Origin: Candidatus Peribacteria bacterium
Lineage (GTDB): Bacteria > Patescibacteriota > Gracilibacteria > Peribacterales > Peribacteraceae
DNA: 64,000 nt
Assembly (NCBI GenBank): GCA_023245765.1
Contig: JAHFJP010000001.1
Location: 23,664 to 87,663 of the forward strand
Direction: 5' to 3'
Shown: in pieces, positions 27,292-37,517 of the stretch
Position numbering within the stretch: the stretch's first letter is position 1
How the letters are laid out: each line of letters opens with the position of its first letter
The notes under the pieces: generated by a model
The model's database searches: none
What the model was told of the DNA's origin: nothing
The model's input: only the letters and a program-made list of their open reading frames with translations
Made by a program: the position numbers and the translations under genes

Positions 27292-28860
27292 ATGGGGAAA
27301 CCCCCTCCATCCACATCTTCCATTGAATCAACGCTCCAGGCTCTCCGCGAAGCCATCTGGTCGCGGCGACCGATCCTGGGGGATATCATGCGTAAGCACG
27401 GCGACATGCAGCTGTTTGAGTACGCGCAGGACTTCATGGACGTCAACGACGCGCCCGTTCTTGACCCGTACAAGCCTGAGATCATCGATACGCTGTGTGA
27501 TTTGATCGGTCAGCGTTTGGGGCCGGATGTGGCAACTCGCGCCCGAAAGCAGCTCAAGAAATTCGCCCTCGTCTCCACCGCCGATCACCATTCCACGATC
27601 GATCATCCGTTCTGGGTGAACGCCAACATTATTTCGGGTCTGCCGTTCCTCGAGAAGCCCGATCCCGATGTGTTCTCGCTCGTCGTGCTGTCGTTTGCCA
27701 GTGTCTCGCTAAACAATGCGTCGGGATTCGCACGGGGAATTCTCTTCCATGGCGGCATGGGCAATTCCAGCAATCTCATCCGCCTGCCGGTGCTGCCGGA
27801 TAAGGAGAAGATGGGAATCGTGTACAGCAGCCGTGCATTCACGCGTGAGGATCTTGACCGCGCGCAGCAGTCACTGCACGAAAAGGAGAGGGCAGGGGAG
27901 ATCACGCCGCAACGTCGCGCGGGGATCGCGGGATTTCTGGAGGACTATTACGGAGCCAAAGACGTCCTCGATTCTCCCGATCTTTCCACGCAGATCACCA
28001 AGATCAACTTCCGTTTCTGGCCCAAGCTCTTCCATCCGGCTAAAGGCGAAGAGCCCGGACGGCGCATGCTCGATCTGATTTACTTCGAGATCGAGACGCT
28101 CGTGACCGAACTGCTGCTGCGTCGTCACCTGACGGAGAATACACTGATCAACCGGCTGCTGTTCCGCGATGACTACCGCAAGCTTGTCCTGGAGTGTTTC
28201 GACGGCATCGCCGGCGCGTTTTCTCACAAGAAAGGATGGGGGACCTACATGTTCTGGGCGATCGATGCCAATCACCACCGTGTGCGTTTGGAGCTCGACG
28301 GAAACAGGCTGGTCTCCAAAACCCAGCCGGATCTCTCGGTCGACTTTACCCCGGATGCGATTGCGCAGGCGCTCAAAGACCGTCGCATCTATCCGAGCAT
28401 GCTCCTCTGCTACATCATGGTGTCGCTCTACTACGGCATGAAGTGCCTGGGCGGGTTTTGCCAGGTGCATGATCTGACAGTGACGAAGGAGGCGTGGGGC
28501 AAGATGCTCCGAGCGGTCGGCGAGAGCAAAGAAGCCGATGCGCTGACGCCGATCCAGACCAAAGAGCTCGGCGGCGACGGTATGGTGCTCGCGTACTCGC
28601 GCTCGGCATCGGGCACGGAAATGTTCCCCGCGACGGGCATCGACATGTACCTGAGCGAAAAAGATACGGGTGTGGAGAAGTACCTCAACCGGTCAAAGGA
28701 AGTGACGATGCAGGAGATGATGAATCCGATGCTGCCCGAGATGTATACGGTGCTCTTTACCGCCGATGAGCGCGATCCCGAACTTCTCAAAATCTCCCCG
28801 GAGGCGATCCTGCGGGAAACGGGTCTGCAGGAGAAACTCGCTGCGGAGGCGAGGAAGTGA
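27292..28860 (+). CDS. Unknown protein (522 aa) with HH-x4-HPFW motif
   Basis: Long open frame with coherent protein features (STADHHSTIDHPFWVNANIISGLPF); no family recognised. Confidence 0.85.
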   Translation: MGKPPPSTSSIESTLQALREAIWSRRPILGDIMRKHGDMQLFEYAQDFMDVNDAPVLDPYKPEIIDTLCDLIGQRLGPDVATRARKQLKKFALVSTADHHSTIDHPFWVNANIISGLPFLEKPDPDVFSLVVLSFASVSLNNASGFARGILFHGGMGNSSNLIRLPVLPDKEKMGIVYSSRAFTREDLDRAQQSLHEKERAGEITPQRRAGIAGFLEDYYGAKDVLDSPDLSTQITKINFRFWPKLFHPAKGEEPGRRMLDLIYFEIETLVTELLLRRHLTENTLINRLLFRDDYRKLVLECFDGIAGAFSHKKGWGTYMFWAIDANHHRVRLELDGNRLVSKTQPDLSVDFTPDAIAQALKDRRIYPSMLLCYIMVSLYYGMKCLGGFCQVHDLTVTKEAWGKMLRAVGESKEADALTPIQTKELGGDGMVLAYSRSASGTEMFPATGIDMYLSEKDTGVEKYLNRSKEVTMQEMMNPMLPEMYTVLFTADERDPELLKISPEAILRETGLQEKLAAEARK

Positions 28861-28869
28861 TGACGGTGT

Positions 28870-29148
28870 CTATCCCACGAGTTCCTCCGTATCCGGATAG
28901 ATTGTTGACCGGTGGCCGAACAATTCAATACGAACGACGTTTTCCATGATTCTGTACACGACGCGGTATTCACCAACCCGCAGACTCCATAGTCCGTGCA
29001 GAGGATGGCGCAGGGGTTTTCCGAATAGAGATGGCTCTCTTGTGAGTTTCTCTTCAATCATGAGGCGAATGCGCTCTTTCACATTGTTCGGCAAACGCCG
29101 GAATTTTTTCCAGTCGATGTTCGGCCCGTATTCAATGTGATAGGTCAT
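28870..29148 (-). CDS. RelE/ParE-family toxin
   Basis: WKKFRRLPNNVKERIRLMIEEKLTREPSLFGKPLRHPLHGLWSLRVGEYRVVYRIMENVVRIELFGHRSTIY. Confidence 0.9.
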   Translation of the reverse strand: MTYHIEYGPNIDWKKFRRLPNNVKERIRLMIEEKLTREPSLFGKPLRHPLHGLWSLRVGEYRVVYRIMENVVRIELFGHRSTIYPDTEELVG

Positions 29149-29375
29149 GAAACCTTCTTCCAGAACTCCTCATGAGATATATATTTTCCTCCTTTCGCTA
29201 TGCGCTCAGCGGCTATAGTTGCGAAGTAATCGTCCTCCGCGAGTTCCAGAGCGTTCTCGATCAATTGAAGGGCTTTTTCCGATTGAGACATCTCATCCCG
29301 AACGGCGATCTTCTGGAGATAGACCGCGATGTGTTTCGGCAATGTGAGATTGAGCCTCTTCTTCTTTGTCGGCAT
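29145..29375 (-). CDS. RHH/RelB-like antitoxin
   Basis: KKKRLNLTLPKHIAVYLQKIAVRDEMSQSEKALQLIENALELAED; 4-nt overlap with the toxin gene. Confidence 0.85.
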   Translation of the reverse strand: MPTKKKRLNLTLPKHIAVYLQKIAVRDEMSQSEKALQLIENALELAEDDYFATIAAERIAKGGKYISHEEFWKKVS

Positions 29376-29382
29376 GTATTTA

Positions 29383-29402
29383 GTGTAACACTGGTGTTAC
29401 AC
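29383..29402. promoter_or_regulatory. Operator-like palindrome upstream of antitoxin
   Basis: GTGTAACAC-TG-GTGTTACAC, perfect 9-bp arms. Confidence 0.75.
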
Positions 29403-29484
29403 CTTGCGCAAGGCGGATGCTATCAAAATCTTCCTTGTCCTTTGGCTAAGATTCTGCTTCCATAATCGCTATTTGGCATGGTAC

Positions 29485-29513
29485 TTGCATATTTAATTAA
29501 ATTATGTTATAGT
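29485..29513 (+). promoter_or_regulatory. Sigma70-type promoter
   Basis: TTGCAT-N17-TATAGT. Confidence 0.6.
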
Positions 29514-29560
29514 ATTCAGTTCGCTAACGCTCACTGCTAACCGTCCTTCCTATCTAGTCC

Positions 29561-30913
29561 ATGAGCCTCAATCCCAAAGATCTATCGGCCGCAACGGGTG
29601 CGATCAATGAGCATCAGCGTCTGCTCGTGATCCCCCACGCGAACGTCGACCCCGACGGGCTGAGTTCGGCGCTTTCGTGCTACCAGATGTTCAAAAGCAT
29701 CGGGAAAGACGTCACCGTGATCTGCCCCGATACGCCGCCGGAGTCACTGCGGTTCCTCCCCGGCTTCGAAAAGCTCGAAGGCGAGATCGCCGAGAGCCAG
29801 AACTTCGTCGTGACGATCAATCTGGAGGACGGCGTGGAGGTCGATAAGCTCCGCTACACCGTCGAAGATCACAAGGTGAACATCATCGTGGTGCCGAAGA
29901 AAGGGAAGATCGGCAGTCGCGCCGTCACGTTTGCCGAAGGACCGCGTCACTACGATCTCATCGTCATGGTCGATACCGCCGATCTCGCGTTGCTTGGGAG
30001 CCTCCACACCGATCACATGGATCTCTTTTCACAGGTCCCCATCCTCAATATTGATCATCACATCAGCAACATGCGCTACGGTCAGCTGCATTTGATCGAC
30101 CCCACCGCGGCCTCGGCCACCGAAGTCCTCTACAACTGGTTCCTCCAGGTGCCCGACTGGGCCGGGAAGATCACGCCGGATATCGCCACGCTGCTACTCA
30201 CCGGGCTTATCACGGATACAAGAAGTTTCCAGAACCCCAATACCACGCCGCGGTCACTGGAAGTCGCCGCCGAACTCCTGGAGCGCGGTGCCCGTCAGCA
30301 GGAAATCATCCAGCACATCTACAAAACGAAGCCGCTCAGTACTCTCAAGATCTGGGGCCGTGCTCTCAACCGCATCCAGATGGACGCCCAGGCGGGCATC
30401 GTGTGGTCGAGCATCAGCCGCGAAGATCTGCAGGAGATGGAAGCATCGTCCAAGGAAACCCATGGCATTCTCGACGAACTGATCTCGACGATTCCGAATG
30501 CCGATATCCATGTGCTCTTCACGGAGGTCGAAGAGGGCGGGCTCAAAGCGAGCATGCGCAGTTCCGCGATGATCGACTGTTCACGCCTCGCTGCCGAAAC
30601 GTACGGGGGCGGCGGACACCCGAGAGCGTCGGGATTCCGCGTCAAGAACTACGACAACTTCCAGCTGCAGGTCCTGGAGTCGGTCAAGAAACTGAAGGAG
30701 GGGATGGTGAGGCAGCGGAGGGAGGGAGATGAGCCACGAGTGGTGCGGGCGGTCGTGACTCCTCAGGCGACGAAAGGAACCAAGGCAACCGAGGGGACCA
30801 AGGTGTCCGAGGCGCCCAAAAAGAAGCACAAAGGAAAAGATGTTGTTCGCGGTCTTCAGAATGGCAAAGACAACGGAGGTGGAACGGATATCGTTGGAAA
30901 AATCACGCAATAA
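29561..30913 (+). CDS. DHH/DHHA1 phosphoesterase (NrnA-like)
   Basis: IPHANVDPDGLSSALSCYQMF, ILNIDHHISNMRYG, TGLITDTRSFQNPNTTPRSLEVAAEL, GGGGHPRASGFRV. Confidence 0.9.
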   Translation: MSLNPKDLSAATGAINEHQRLLVIPHANVDPDGLSSALSCYQMFKSIGKDVTVICPDTPPESLRFLPGFEKLEGEIAESQNFVVTINLEDGVEVDKLRYTVEDHKVNIIVVPKKGKIGSRAVTFAEGPRHYDLIVMVDTADLALLGSLHTDHMDLFSQVPILNIDHHISNMRYGQLHLIDPTAASATEVLYNWFLQVPDWAGKITPDIATLLLTGLITDTRSFQNPNTTPRSLEVAAELLERGARQQEIIQHIYKTKPLSTLKIWGRALNRIQMDAQAGIVWSSISREDLQEMEASSKETHGILDELISTIPNADIHVLFTEVEEGGLKASMRSSAMIDCSRLAAETYGGGGHPRASGFRVKNYDNFQLQVLESVKKLKEGMVRQRREGDEPRVVRAVVTPQATKGTKATEGTKVSEAPKKKHKGKDVVRGLQNGKDNGGGTDIVGKITQ

Positions 30914-30985
30914 CCTCGGCCCGCCCATATCGAACAACGTTCGGTCAGGTCACCTCGGCACCGTCGGTCCCCTCGGTGCCCTTTC
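30768..30985. repeat. Inverted-arm short tandem repeat element C (9-bp period)
   Basis: Left arm gaaaggaac caaggcaac cgaggggac caaggtgtc cgaggcgcc lies in the 3' coding end of the DHH gene; right arm gtcacctcg gcaccgtcg gtcccctcg gtgcccttt at 30949-30985. Confidence 0.8.
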
Positions 30986-31040
30986 ATGCGCCCGGAATAC
31001 CTGATAGAGTTCTTCCGGTCATTATCTCAATCCGTATCCC

Positions 31041-33323
31041 ATGCGCCTCGTCCAAGTCGCAAAAATCTTAGGCATGACAGGACAGGAACTCCGCCACGAG
31101 CTCACGCAGGTGAACTTCGGCGTCAAGCCGACGGACCGTGAGGTGCCCGAGTCGCTCGCCAAGGGCATCATCCGGTTTGTCGCACAGAAGAAGGGCCTCA
31201 CGATTGATCTGGAGAATATCGGTCTGATGAAGGATGACGGTGAGGAGGAATCGTCCGATGAATCGTCCGCGTCCGCCCAGGAGGCTGCGCCAGCCCAGGC
31301 GGCAGCAGCTCAGCCCGCGGCGCCCACCGGTGTTGCTCCCCGCACGGGAGGCGGTGACAGCTTCACCGTCATGCGCAAGCTGACGCTGGAAGACGTTCCC
31401 AAGGAAGCGATTGCGCGGCAGGAGCAGCAGCTGAAGAAGCTCACCAAAGAGGAGCGCGAAGAGCAGGCACGTGAGCAGCGCAAGACGGCCGCGCTCGCAC
31501 GATCAAAAACCTCTGCGGCGCAGCGCGACCAGGAACAGATCAAGAGCAAGGAAGGTCCGGTGACGATTCCCGACATGATCACGGTAAAGGAGCTCAGCGA
31601 AAAAATGGGCGTTCAAGTTCCCAAGGTCATCGCGGCGCTCATGAAGAACGGCGTGATGGCGACGATCACGCAATCGATCGATTTCGATACGGCGGCGATT
31701 GTCGCAACCGAGCTCGGCGTCACGTTGGAGCGTGAGGAGCGCAGCGCCACGGCCGAGCAATTGATTGCGCGCAACCTCAAGGAACTCATCAAGGATGACC
31801 AGGAGAACTTGAGCCCACGCCCGCCCATCGTCGTGGTGATGGGCCATGTCGATCACGGAAAAACCGCGCTCCTCGATGCCATCCGCTCAACCGACGTCGT
31901 CTCGCAGGAGGCCGGCGGCATCACCCAGCACATCGGCGCGTATCAGGTGGAGCACGAATCGTCCCTCGTCGGCCGCCGCGCGATCACGTTCCTCGATACG
32001 CCGGGCCACGAAGCGTTTACCGCAATGCGCGCACGGGGGGCCCAGGTGACCGACATCGTCATTCTGGTTGTTTCCGCGGAGGAAGGCGTCAAGCCGACGA
32101 CGATCGAAGCCATCGACCATGCCAAGGACGCCGGCGTGCCGATCCTCGTCGCGCTCACAAAGATCGACAAGGAACGGGCCGATCTCGATCGTGTCAAAGG
32201 CGAACTGGCCGCGCACGAGCTCCAGCCGGAGGAATGGGGCGGCAAGACGCCGATGGTGCCGTGTTCGGCGGTCACCAAACAGGGCATTCCCGATCTGCTC
32301 GATCATCTGCTGCTCATGGCTGACGAACTCAAGCTCACCGCAAATCCCAATCGCTCGGCTATCGCAACCGTCATCGAAAGTCATCTGGATACCTCCATGG
32401 GGCCGCTCGCGACGGTGATCGTGAATACCGGGACGCTGCGTGTGGGTGATATTTGCGTCTGCGGCAAGATCACGGGGAGAGTGAAAGCACTGATCGACGC
32501 GCATGGAAAACGGCTCAACGAAGTTCGCCCTTCCGGTGCCGCGCGGATGTCAGGGCTCGAGAGTGTGCCGACCGTCGGCGATATTCTGCAGATCGTCGCA
32601 TCCGACCGGGAAGCGCGTGGGCTCCAGGAAGCGTTCAGCGAGCATGCGGGCCGGGTGCAGAAGCACACCTTCGCCGATCTCGTCTCGCGCCTGAGTGCCG
32701 GCAAACTCAAGCAGCTCAAAGTCGTGCTCAAAGTCGATACCCAGGGCTCTCTTGAGGCCATCAAAGAAGCGCTCAGCAAGCTCGCCACGCCGGACCGCGA
32801 TGTCACGGTGAAAGTGATTCACGGAGCGATCGGCGCCGTCTCCGAGAGTGATGTGATGATGGCCTCGGCGAGCGAAGGCATCGTCCTCTCGTTCCACGTA
32901 CCCGTGCCGCCGGACGTCAACCGCACCGCCGAACGCGAGGGCGTCAAAATCCGCCAGTATGAGATCCTCTACGAAATGCTCGACGAGGTCGAAAAACTCC
33001 TCAAGGGCCTGGTCGAACCGGTGGAAGAAGAGAAGATCCTCGGCCATCTGGAGGTCCGCGGTATCTTCCTCAACAAGAAGAGCGAGCAGATCATCGGCGG
33101 CAAGGTGACCGACGGCATCCTCAAGCGCGTGACGTTTCGGCTCATCAGAGAAGAGGCAGTGGTCGGCACCGGCCGCATCACCTCGCTCAAGCACGTCGAC
33201 AAAGACATCAAGGAAGCCAAAGAGGGCCAGGAGTGCGGCATGCGTGTCGAAAGCACCGTCCCCGTGCAGGAGGGGGATAGATTGGAGGCGTACGTGCGAG
33301 AGCTCAAGCGCAAAGAGGAGTAA
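31041..33323 (+). CDS. infB: Translation initiation factor IF-2
   Basis: [56 protein letters not shown]. Confidence 0.97.
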   Translation: MRLVQVAKILGMTGQELRHELTQVNFGVKPTDREVPESLAKGIIRFVAQKKGLTIDLENIGLMKDDGEEESSDESSASAQEAAPAQAAAAQPAAPTGVAPRTGGGDSFTVMRKLTLEDVPKEAIARQEQQLKKLTKEEREEQAREQRKTAALARSKTSAAQRDQEQIKSKEGPVTIPDMITVKELSEKMGVQVPKVIAALMKNGVMATITQSIDFDTAAIVATELGVTLEREERSATAEQLIARNLKELIKDDQENLSPRPPIVVVMGHVDHGKTALLDAIRSTDVVSQEAGGITQHIGAYQVEHESSLVGRRAITFLDTPGHEAFTAMRARGAQVTDIVILVVSAEEGVKPTTIEAIDHAKDAGVPILVALTKIDKERADLDRVKGELAAHELQPEEWGGKTPMVPCSAVTKQGIPDLLDHLLLMADELKLTANPNRSAIATVIESHLDTSMGPLATVIVNTGTLRVGDICVCGKITGRVKALIDAHGKRLNEVRPSGAARMSGLESVPTVGDILQIVASDREARGLQEAFSEHAGRVQKHTFADLVSRLSAGKLKQLKVVLKVDTQGSLEAIKEALSKLATPDRDVTVKVIHGAIGAVSESDVMMASASEGIVLSFHVPVPPDVNRTAEREGVKIRQYEILYEMLDEVEKLLKGLVEPVEEEKILGHLEVRGIFLNKKSEQIIGGKVTDGILKRVTFRLIREEAVVGTGRITSLKHVDKDIKEAKEGQECGMRVESTVPVQEGDRLEAYVRELKRKEE

Positions 33324-33363
33324 CCAGCGCACGTCTTCGACGTGCGGTGAATGACATCATTTT

Positions 33364-34539
33364 TCAGACAACCGTCACCCCCGGTCGCGGTACGGGCGCT
33401 CCACCCGGCCCCGGCGGTCCCTGAATGTGCCCCAGCACTGCGCGCTGGGCAAAGGGCATCGTTGCATGATTGAGTTCATTGGCGAAGTTCCGAAAATCCG
33501 TGCCGAGGCCACCGTCGGTATCGAGCATCTCCTGGATGCGCGGCTGAATCCTCGACGGTGCGAATCCGAGGATCGCCGCATGCTGGTCTTTGAGCTGCTG
33601 TTCATCGCGATTGCGGTGCGTGGGGTTGAGGTGATTGCTCCCGTTCATGTAGGCGAGCAGGAGCTGATTATTATCTCGGCGTGCCTCGTAGTAGTCACGG
33701 ACGAAGGCCATCCAGTCGGGTCCACGAATGTTGTAGCGGTTACGCAGATCGCGAAACGCGGTTCCCCGGAGGAAGTCCAGCTGGGTACCGATGCGGTCTG
33801 CTCCGCTCTGCGTGAGCCGGTCGTAGCCCATGATTGCCGCCGTCGCGACGCCGTAGGCCAATGGAAGCGTCCAGTTCGCTTCCTCGTCCTTCGCAAAGAA
33901 CGCGAGGAGGCTCGTGCCGATCACGCCGGCCGCTCCGGCAATAGCAAGGCCCGTCTGGAGGAGCTGCCCCTCGCGCGTGCGGCCCGTGGGCTGGCTCGTT
34001 TCGTAGACGGGATCGGGCATAATCAGCGACGGATGTGGCGGCTCCACTGCCTGTGCGTACGCAGAAAACACGTTTTCAATGTTCGTGACAGCGGTCGCAA
34101 ACCCCGCATCTTCCGGAGAATTGCGCGACGCGTTTGCGAGTGTGCGTAGTTGCTGTAGCTCCGGCCGGATGCTCCTGGTGAGTCGTACCATTGCGACGGG
34201 ATCGCCGGTACTTTCCGTGGGGGGCGTGGTCGAACGATCGCGAACCGTGCGCTCCGCGGCGCGCTTGAGTCCACTCAGGTGATTCGTCCATCGCATCTGG
34301 ACGGTCGGTTCCAGCTGGCCGAGCGTTCCTTCGGCAATGGCGAGGCTGGCGGCAAGCTGCGGATTGGCCATGCGCTTCTGTGCGCCGGTGATCCAGTCTC
34401 GGAGTGTTTTCTCCATCCGTTGCAGCTCAATCTCGGATTGCATGCCTGCAAGCTTGTTGCGGGTCTCGCTGCGGATCGCACGCATTTTGACTCCCTCCTG
34501 GAAGTTCTGTTTATCCGGTGATTGTCCAAGACCGCTCAT
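33364..34539 (-). CDS. Membrane-associated protein, unknown
   Basis: Coherent open frame with one or two hydrophobic segments; adjacent to the VirB6/TrbL-like gene. Confidence 0.75.
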   Translation of the reverse strand: MSGLGQSPDKQNFQEGVKMRAIRSETRNKLAGMQSEIELQRMEKTLRDWITGAQKRMANPQLAASLAIAEGTLGQLEPTVQMRWTNHLSGLKRAAERTVRDRSTTPPTESTGDPVAMVRLTRSIRPELQQLRTLANASRNSPEDAGFATAVTNIENVFSAYAQAVEPPHPSLIMPDPVYETSQPTGRTREGQLLQTGLAIAGAAGVIGTSLLAFFAKDEEANWTLPLAYGVATAAIMGYDRLTQSGADRIGTQLDFLRGTAFRDLRNRYNIRGPDWMAFVRDYYEARRDNNQLLLAYMNGSNHLNPTHRNRDEQQLKDQHAAILGFAPSRIQPRIQEMLDTDGGLGTDFRNFANELNHATMPFAQRAVLGHIQGPPGPGGAPVPRPGVTVV

Positions 34540-34572
34540 AGGGGAGATGAATTAGGAAGAATCAAAAGTGCA

Positions 34573-36486
34573 TCAGGGCGGGGGCGGGGGTGCAGGCGGG
34601 GTCGGTGCGGGTGCGGGAGGTGTGGCGCCCGGCGTGAAGTTGCCAATGTTGTTCTGCCGGCGCGTATCGGTGAGGAACTTCTGCAGTTGATCGTGGCGTG
34701 CCCGGTCGATTCTTCCCGCATTGAGCAGGTGTGTGACGATCTGGCTGTCGGTCTGGTTGTTGAGTGTCGAGAATTGCGATCGTAGTTGCGTAAAGCCCGT
34801 GTTGAGCTGTGCGTGGGCATTGGCGTTGTTTGCTCCGGGGTTGGTGAGCGCCTGCGTAAAGTTCGTTTCGTTGATGTTGGTGACGAACTTCTGATTGTTG
34901 TTGATTTGTTTGATCGCCGCGTCGTTTGCCGGCCCTCCCTGCAGACGCGCTGTTCTGCCGAAGGTACCACGGTCGAGGCGTCCGGTCGCTTCCAGATCCT
35001 GACGGATAGCCCGCGGGTCGATGCCGCGGAGTCCCTGCTGGATCGACATGAATTCCTGTTTGCCTTCGGCGTTTCTGCGGCCCGGCACGGGGATCAGTGG
35101 CAAGCTCATCGGCCACTGAGCGGCGATCGAACCAAGACTGGAACCAATGCCCTGGATGCGTTCGGTGAAGTGACCCATGAAGCCCGCCTTGTCGGCCTTG
35201 AGCGCGTCGAAGCTGTACTTCCAGATGATGAAGAGCGCGATGCCCATCCACAAAAACTGCCACATGTCGCGAATACCAACAAAAACAGGAAGAATCGGGA
35301 AGTTGCCCAGGTTATCCGGTGGCGGCAATTGCGCGCCGGCGTTGAGCATGATGAAGCCGATGACAAACGGCACGGCGACTTTTGCGGGCAGGAAGACGGC
35401 CTGCAAAAAGTGCTCCTGCCATTTCCAGAAGAGATCGCCGTATTCGCCCTCGCGGAGCTTGGGGAACGCGAATCCCAGCGCCACCAGCGGCATAAAGGCG
35501 ATACTGACCCAGATCACCGGGATCCGGATGAAGAATGCCGCCGCCATGGCGAGCAGCGGAAAGACGATCGCGATCTGGATGATCAGCACGAAGACCAGCT
35601 TGATCAAGGTCCCGGAGAGCCGCATGAACGTTGTCGTGAGCCGCTCCCCTGGTCGCTCACTCACTTCAAATGCCGCCGGCTGAATCTGTCCGAGCCACTG
35701 CAGCCGCGCGTGGTTCACCACAAGGCCCTGGAAGATCTTCGTCGGCAGGCGTACCTGTGCGTCGGCCTCGTTGATCGGCACTTTCTGGACGCAGACAAGG
35801 CCCCGCATGGGGCAACGCCAACCGGTTGAACCGTCTCTGGTATCACGGAAGCTCCCGTCTGGTTCGGCGACCGTCCCGATGCGGTCCGCTTCGCTGAGGA
35901 AGCGGAACTGTGTCACGATTTCGCACCGTCGTGGCTCCGTATCACCGGGCTGTGCCGGCATCACGCAGTTATCGGCACCGAGCAGAGAGGGGAGCTGGTA
36001 GATGGTGTACGTGAGGACCTGGGACGCATCGAAGATCACGCGTGGGATGAACCACGAGAAGTTCACGAGGACGAGTCCGATGACGAACTTAAAGAGATGC
36101 TCCTTCATCTTCGTGCCGTCGGCGGTGACAATCATGATCACCGCGCCGATGATGAGCGCGAGAGCGAAGCCCAGGTTTACGAGATCGCGCGTAAACTGCC
36201 ATATTTCACGCAGCATGTTGACGAGGTTCATGTTGAGCTCGCCGTTACTCTGCATGTTCATGCCGAACATGAACTGCGGGTCCATGAGCAGCTCGAGGAC
36301 GGAGAGCAAGAACCAGGAGAGGAATTGCAGAACCGAAAAGAGCACCGCAGCAATCTGCGTCGCACCCGAGACTGTCGATGTCGAGAGGCTCGGCGTCTGG
36401 GCAAAAACCGGGTGGGGAAGAATCACACAGAAAACCGCAATAACGACCAGGGAAAGTAGGCCTCTGAGGAGTTTTCGGGCAGACAT
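34573..36486 (-). CDS. Polytopic membrane protein, VirB6/TrbL-like organisation, proline-rich C-terminus
   Basis: Signal peptide (LLSLVVIAVFCVILPHPVFAQ), multiple TM segments, long soluble tail ending APTPPAPPPPP. Confidence 0.65.
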   Translation of the reverse strand: MSARKLLRGLLSLVVIAVFCVILPHPVFAQTPSLSTSTVSGATQIAAVLFSVLQFLSWFLLSVLELLMDPQFMFGMNMQSNGELNMNLVNMLREIWQFTRDLVNLGFALALIIGAVIMIVTADGTKMKEHLFKFVIGLVLVNFSWFIPRVIFDASQVLTYTIYQLPSLLGADNCVMPAQPGDTEPRRCEIVTQFRFLSEADRIGTVAEPDGSFRDTRDGSTGWRCPMRGLVCVQKVPINEADAQVRLPTKIFQGLVVNHARLQWLGQIQPAAFEVSERPGERLTTTFMRLSGTLIKLVFVLIIQIAIVFPLLAMAAAFFIRIPVIWVSIAFMPLVALGFAFPKLREGEYGDLFWKWQEHFLQAVFLPAKVAVPFVIGFIMLNAGAQLPPPDNLGNFPILPVFVGIRDMWQFLWMGIALFIIWKYSFDALKADKAGFMGHFTERIQGIGSSLGSIAAQWPMSLPLIPVPGRRNAEGKQEFMSIQQGLRGIDPRAIRQDLEATGRLDRGTFGRTARLQGGPANDAAIKQINNNQKFVTNINETNFTQALTNPGANNANAHAQLNTGFTQLRSQFSTLNNQTDSQIVTHLLNAGRIDRARHDQLQKFLTDTRRQNNIGNFTPGATPPAPAPTPPAPPPPP

Positions 36487-36765
36487 AAATCCAAGAAGTA
36501 TACCAGTTTTTCGTGTTCTTTGCCATCTACAGTTGGAGCATCAGGATGCGCAAAGATGCAGTTTTTTTCAGAGAAATGCCGATCGTGTGAATAGGGTGGG
36601 GAGAGGACTAGTACGGCGCCATAATTAGGAAATTTCGTGACTCTATTTTGTGTTCAACAATGATGAATAAATTTAACAAAAATGATCATATTAAGCTATT
36701 TGAAGCCAAAATATGTGAATAATATATATGTTCATTATGTCGTATACTTTTCTTGCGCTATCCAT

Positions 36766-36779
36766 GTACTCATGAGTAC
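36766..36779. promoter_or_regulatory. Perfect 14-bp palindrome upstream of HTH gene
   Basis: GTACTCATGAGTAC. Confidence 0.6.
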
Positions 36780-36784
36780 TGTTT

Positions 36785-37381
36785 GTGATCAGCATGTCCT
36801 CATCCACTCTCAAAGCACTGTTTTCGTCGCAGACGCGGGTCAAACTGCTCTCGACGTTCCTGCTCCATCCGGATAGTGAATATTTCATCCGTGAGCTCAC
36901 ACGACTCCTCGGCGAGCAAATTAACTCCATCCGTCGTGAACTCGAAAATCTCCGCCGCGTGGGACTCGTGAAGGCACGGCATCGCAACCGCAAGAAGTAC
37001 TACCGCGTCGATACCGAGTTTCCGCTCTACCAGGATCTGCGCAATCTCTTCAGCAAGGAGGTACAGGCCGAAAGCCCGATCGTTGCGAGTCTCAAGAACA
37101 TGCCGAATATTGCACTGATCGTCCTCGCGGGATCCTTTGCAGGGACCGAGAGCAAGGTCGATCTGCTCATCGTCGGTACGGTCAAAAAGGAACTCATCGA
37201 AGCGCTGCTGCTCCAGGATCCGGAGATGAAACACGTGAAGTATTCGATTTTCCCGGAGGCGGACTTCCTCTACCGCCTGAGCCTGAAGGACCGCTTCATT
37301 CTCGAGATTCTCAACGATCCCCGGCATATCACGGTGCTGAATACGATTGGCGAGAAGATCGCAGAGGCGCAGGGAAAATAG
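36785..37381 (+). CDS. Winged-helix regulator with C-terminal nucleotidyltransferase-like domain
   Basis: SQTRVKLLSTFLLHPDSEYFIRELTRLLGEQINSIRRELENLRRVGLVKARHRNRKKYYRVD; downstream VLAGSFAGTESKVDLLIVG. GTG 36785 or ATG 36794. Confidence 0.75.
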   Translation: MISMSSSTLKALFSSQTRVKLLSTFLLHPDSEYFIRELTRLLGEQINSIRRELENLRRVGLVKARHRNRKKYYRVDTEFPLYQDLRNLFSKEVQAESPIVASLKNMPNIALIVLAGSFAGTESKVDLLIVGTVKKELIEALLLQDPEMKHVKYSIFPEADFLYRLSLKDRFILEILNDPRHITVLNTIGEKIAEAQGK

Positions 37382-37480
37382 GAGGGCTGCGAAGGGTAAA
37401 AAGGGTTGAGAGGGTTGAGAGGATTTTGGGTTTTTCCTTTTCCGCCCTCTTTACCGTCGTAGCCCTCGCTCGCCCTCCTC
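37382..37480. repeat. Inverted-arm short tandem repeat element D (9-bp period)
   Basis: Left arm gagggctgc gaagggtaa aaagggttg agagggttg agagg; right arm cgccctctt taccgtcgt agccctcgc tcgccctcc. Confidence 0.75.
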
Positions 37481-37517
37481 TTGCGGCTACCGAAAACTCG
37501 TGTAACCTGTTCCGGCT

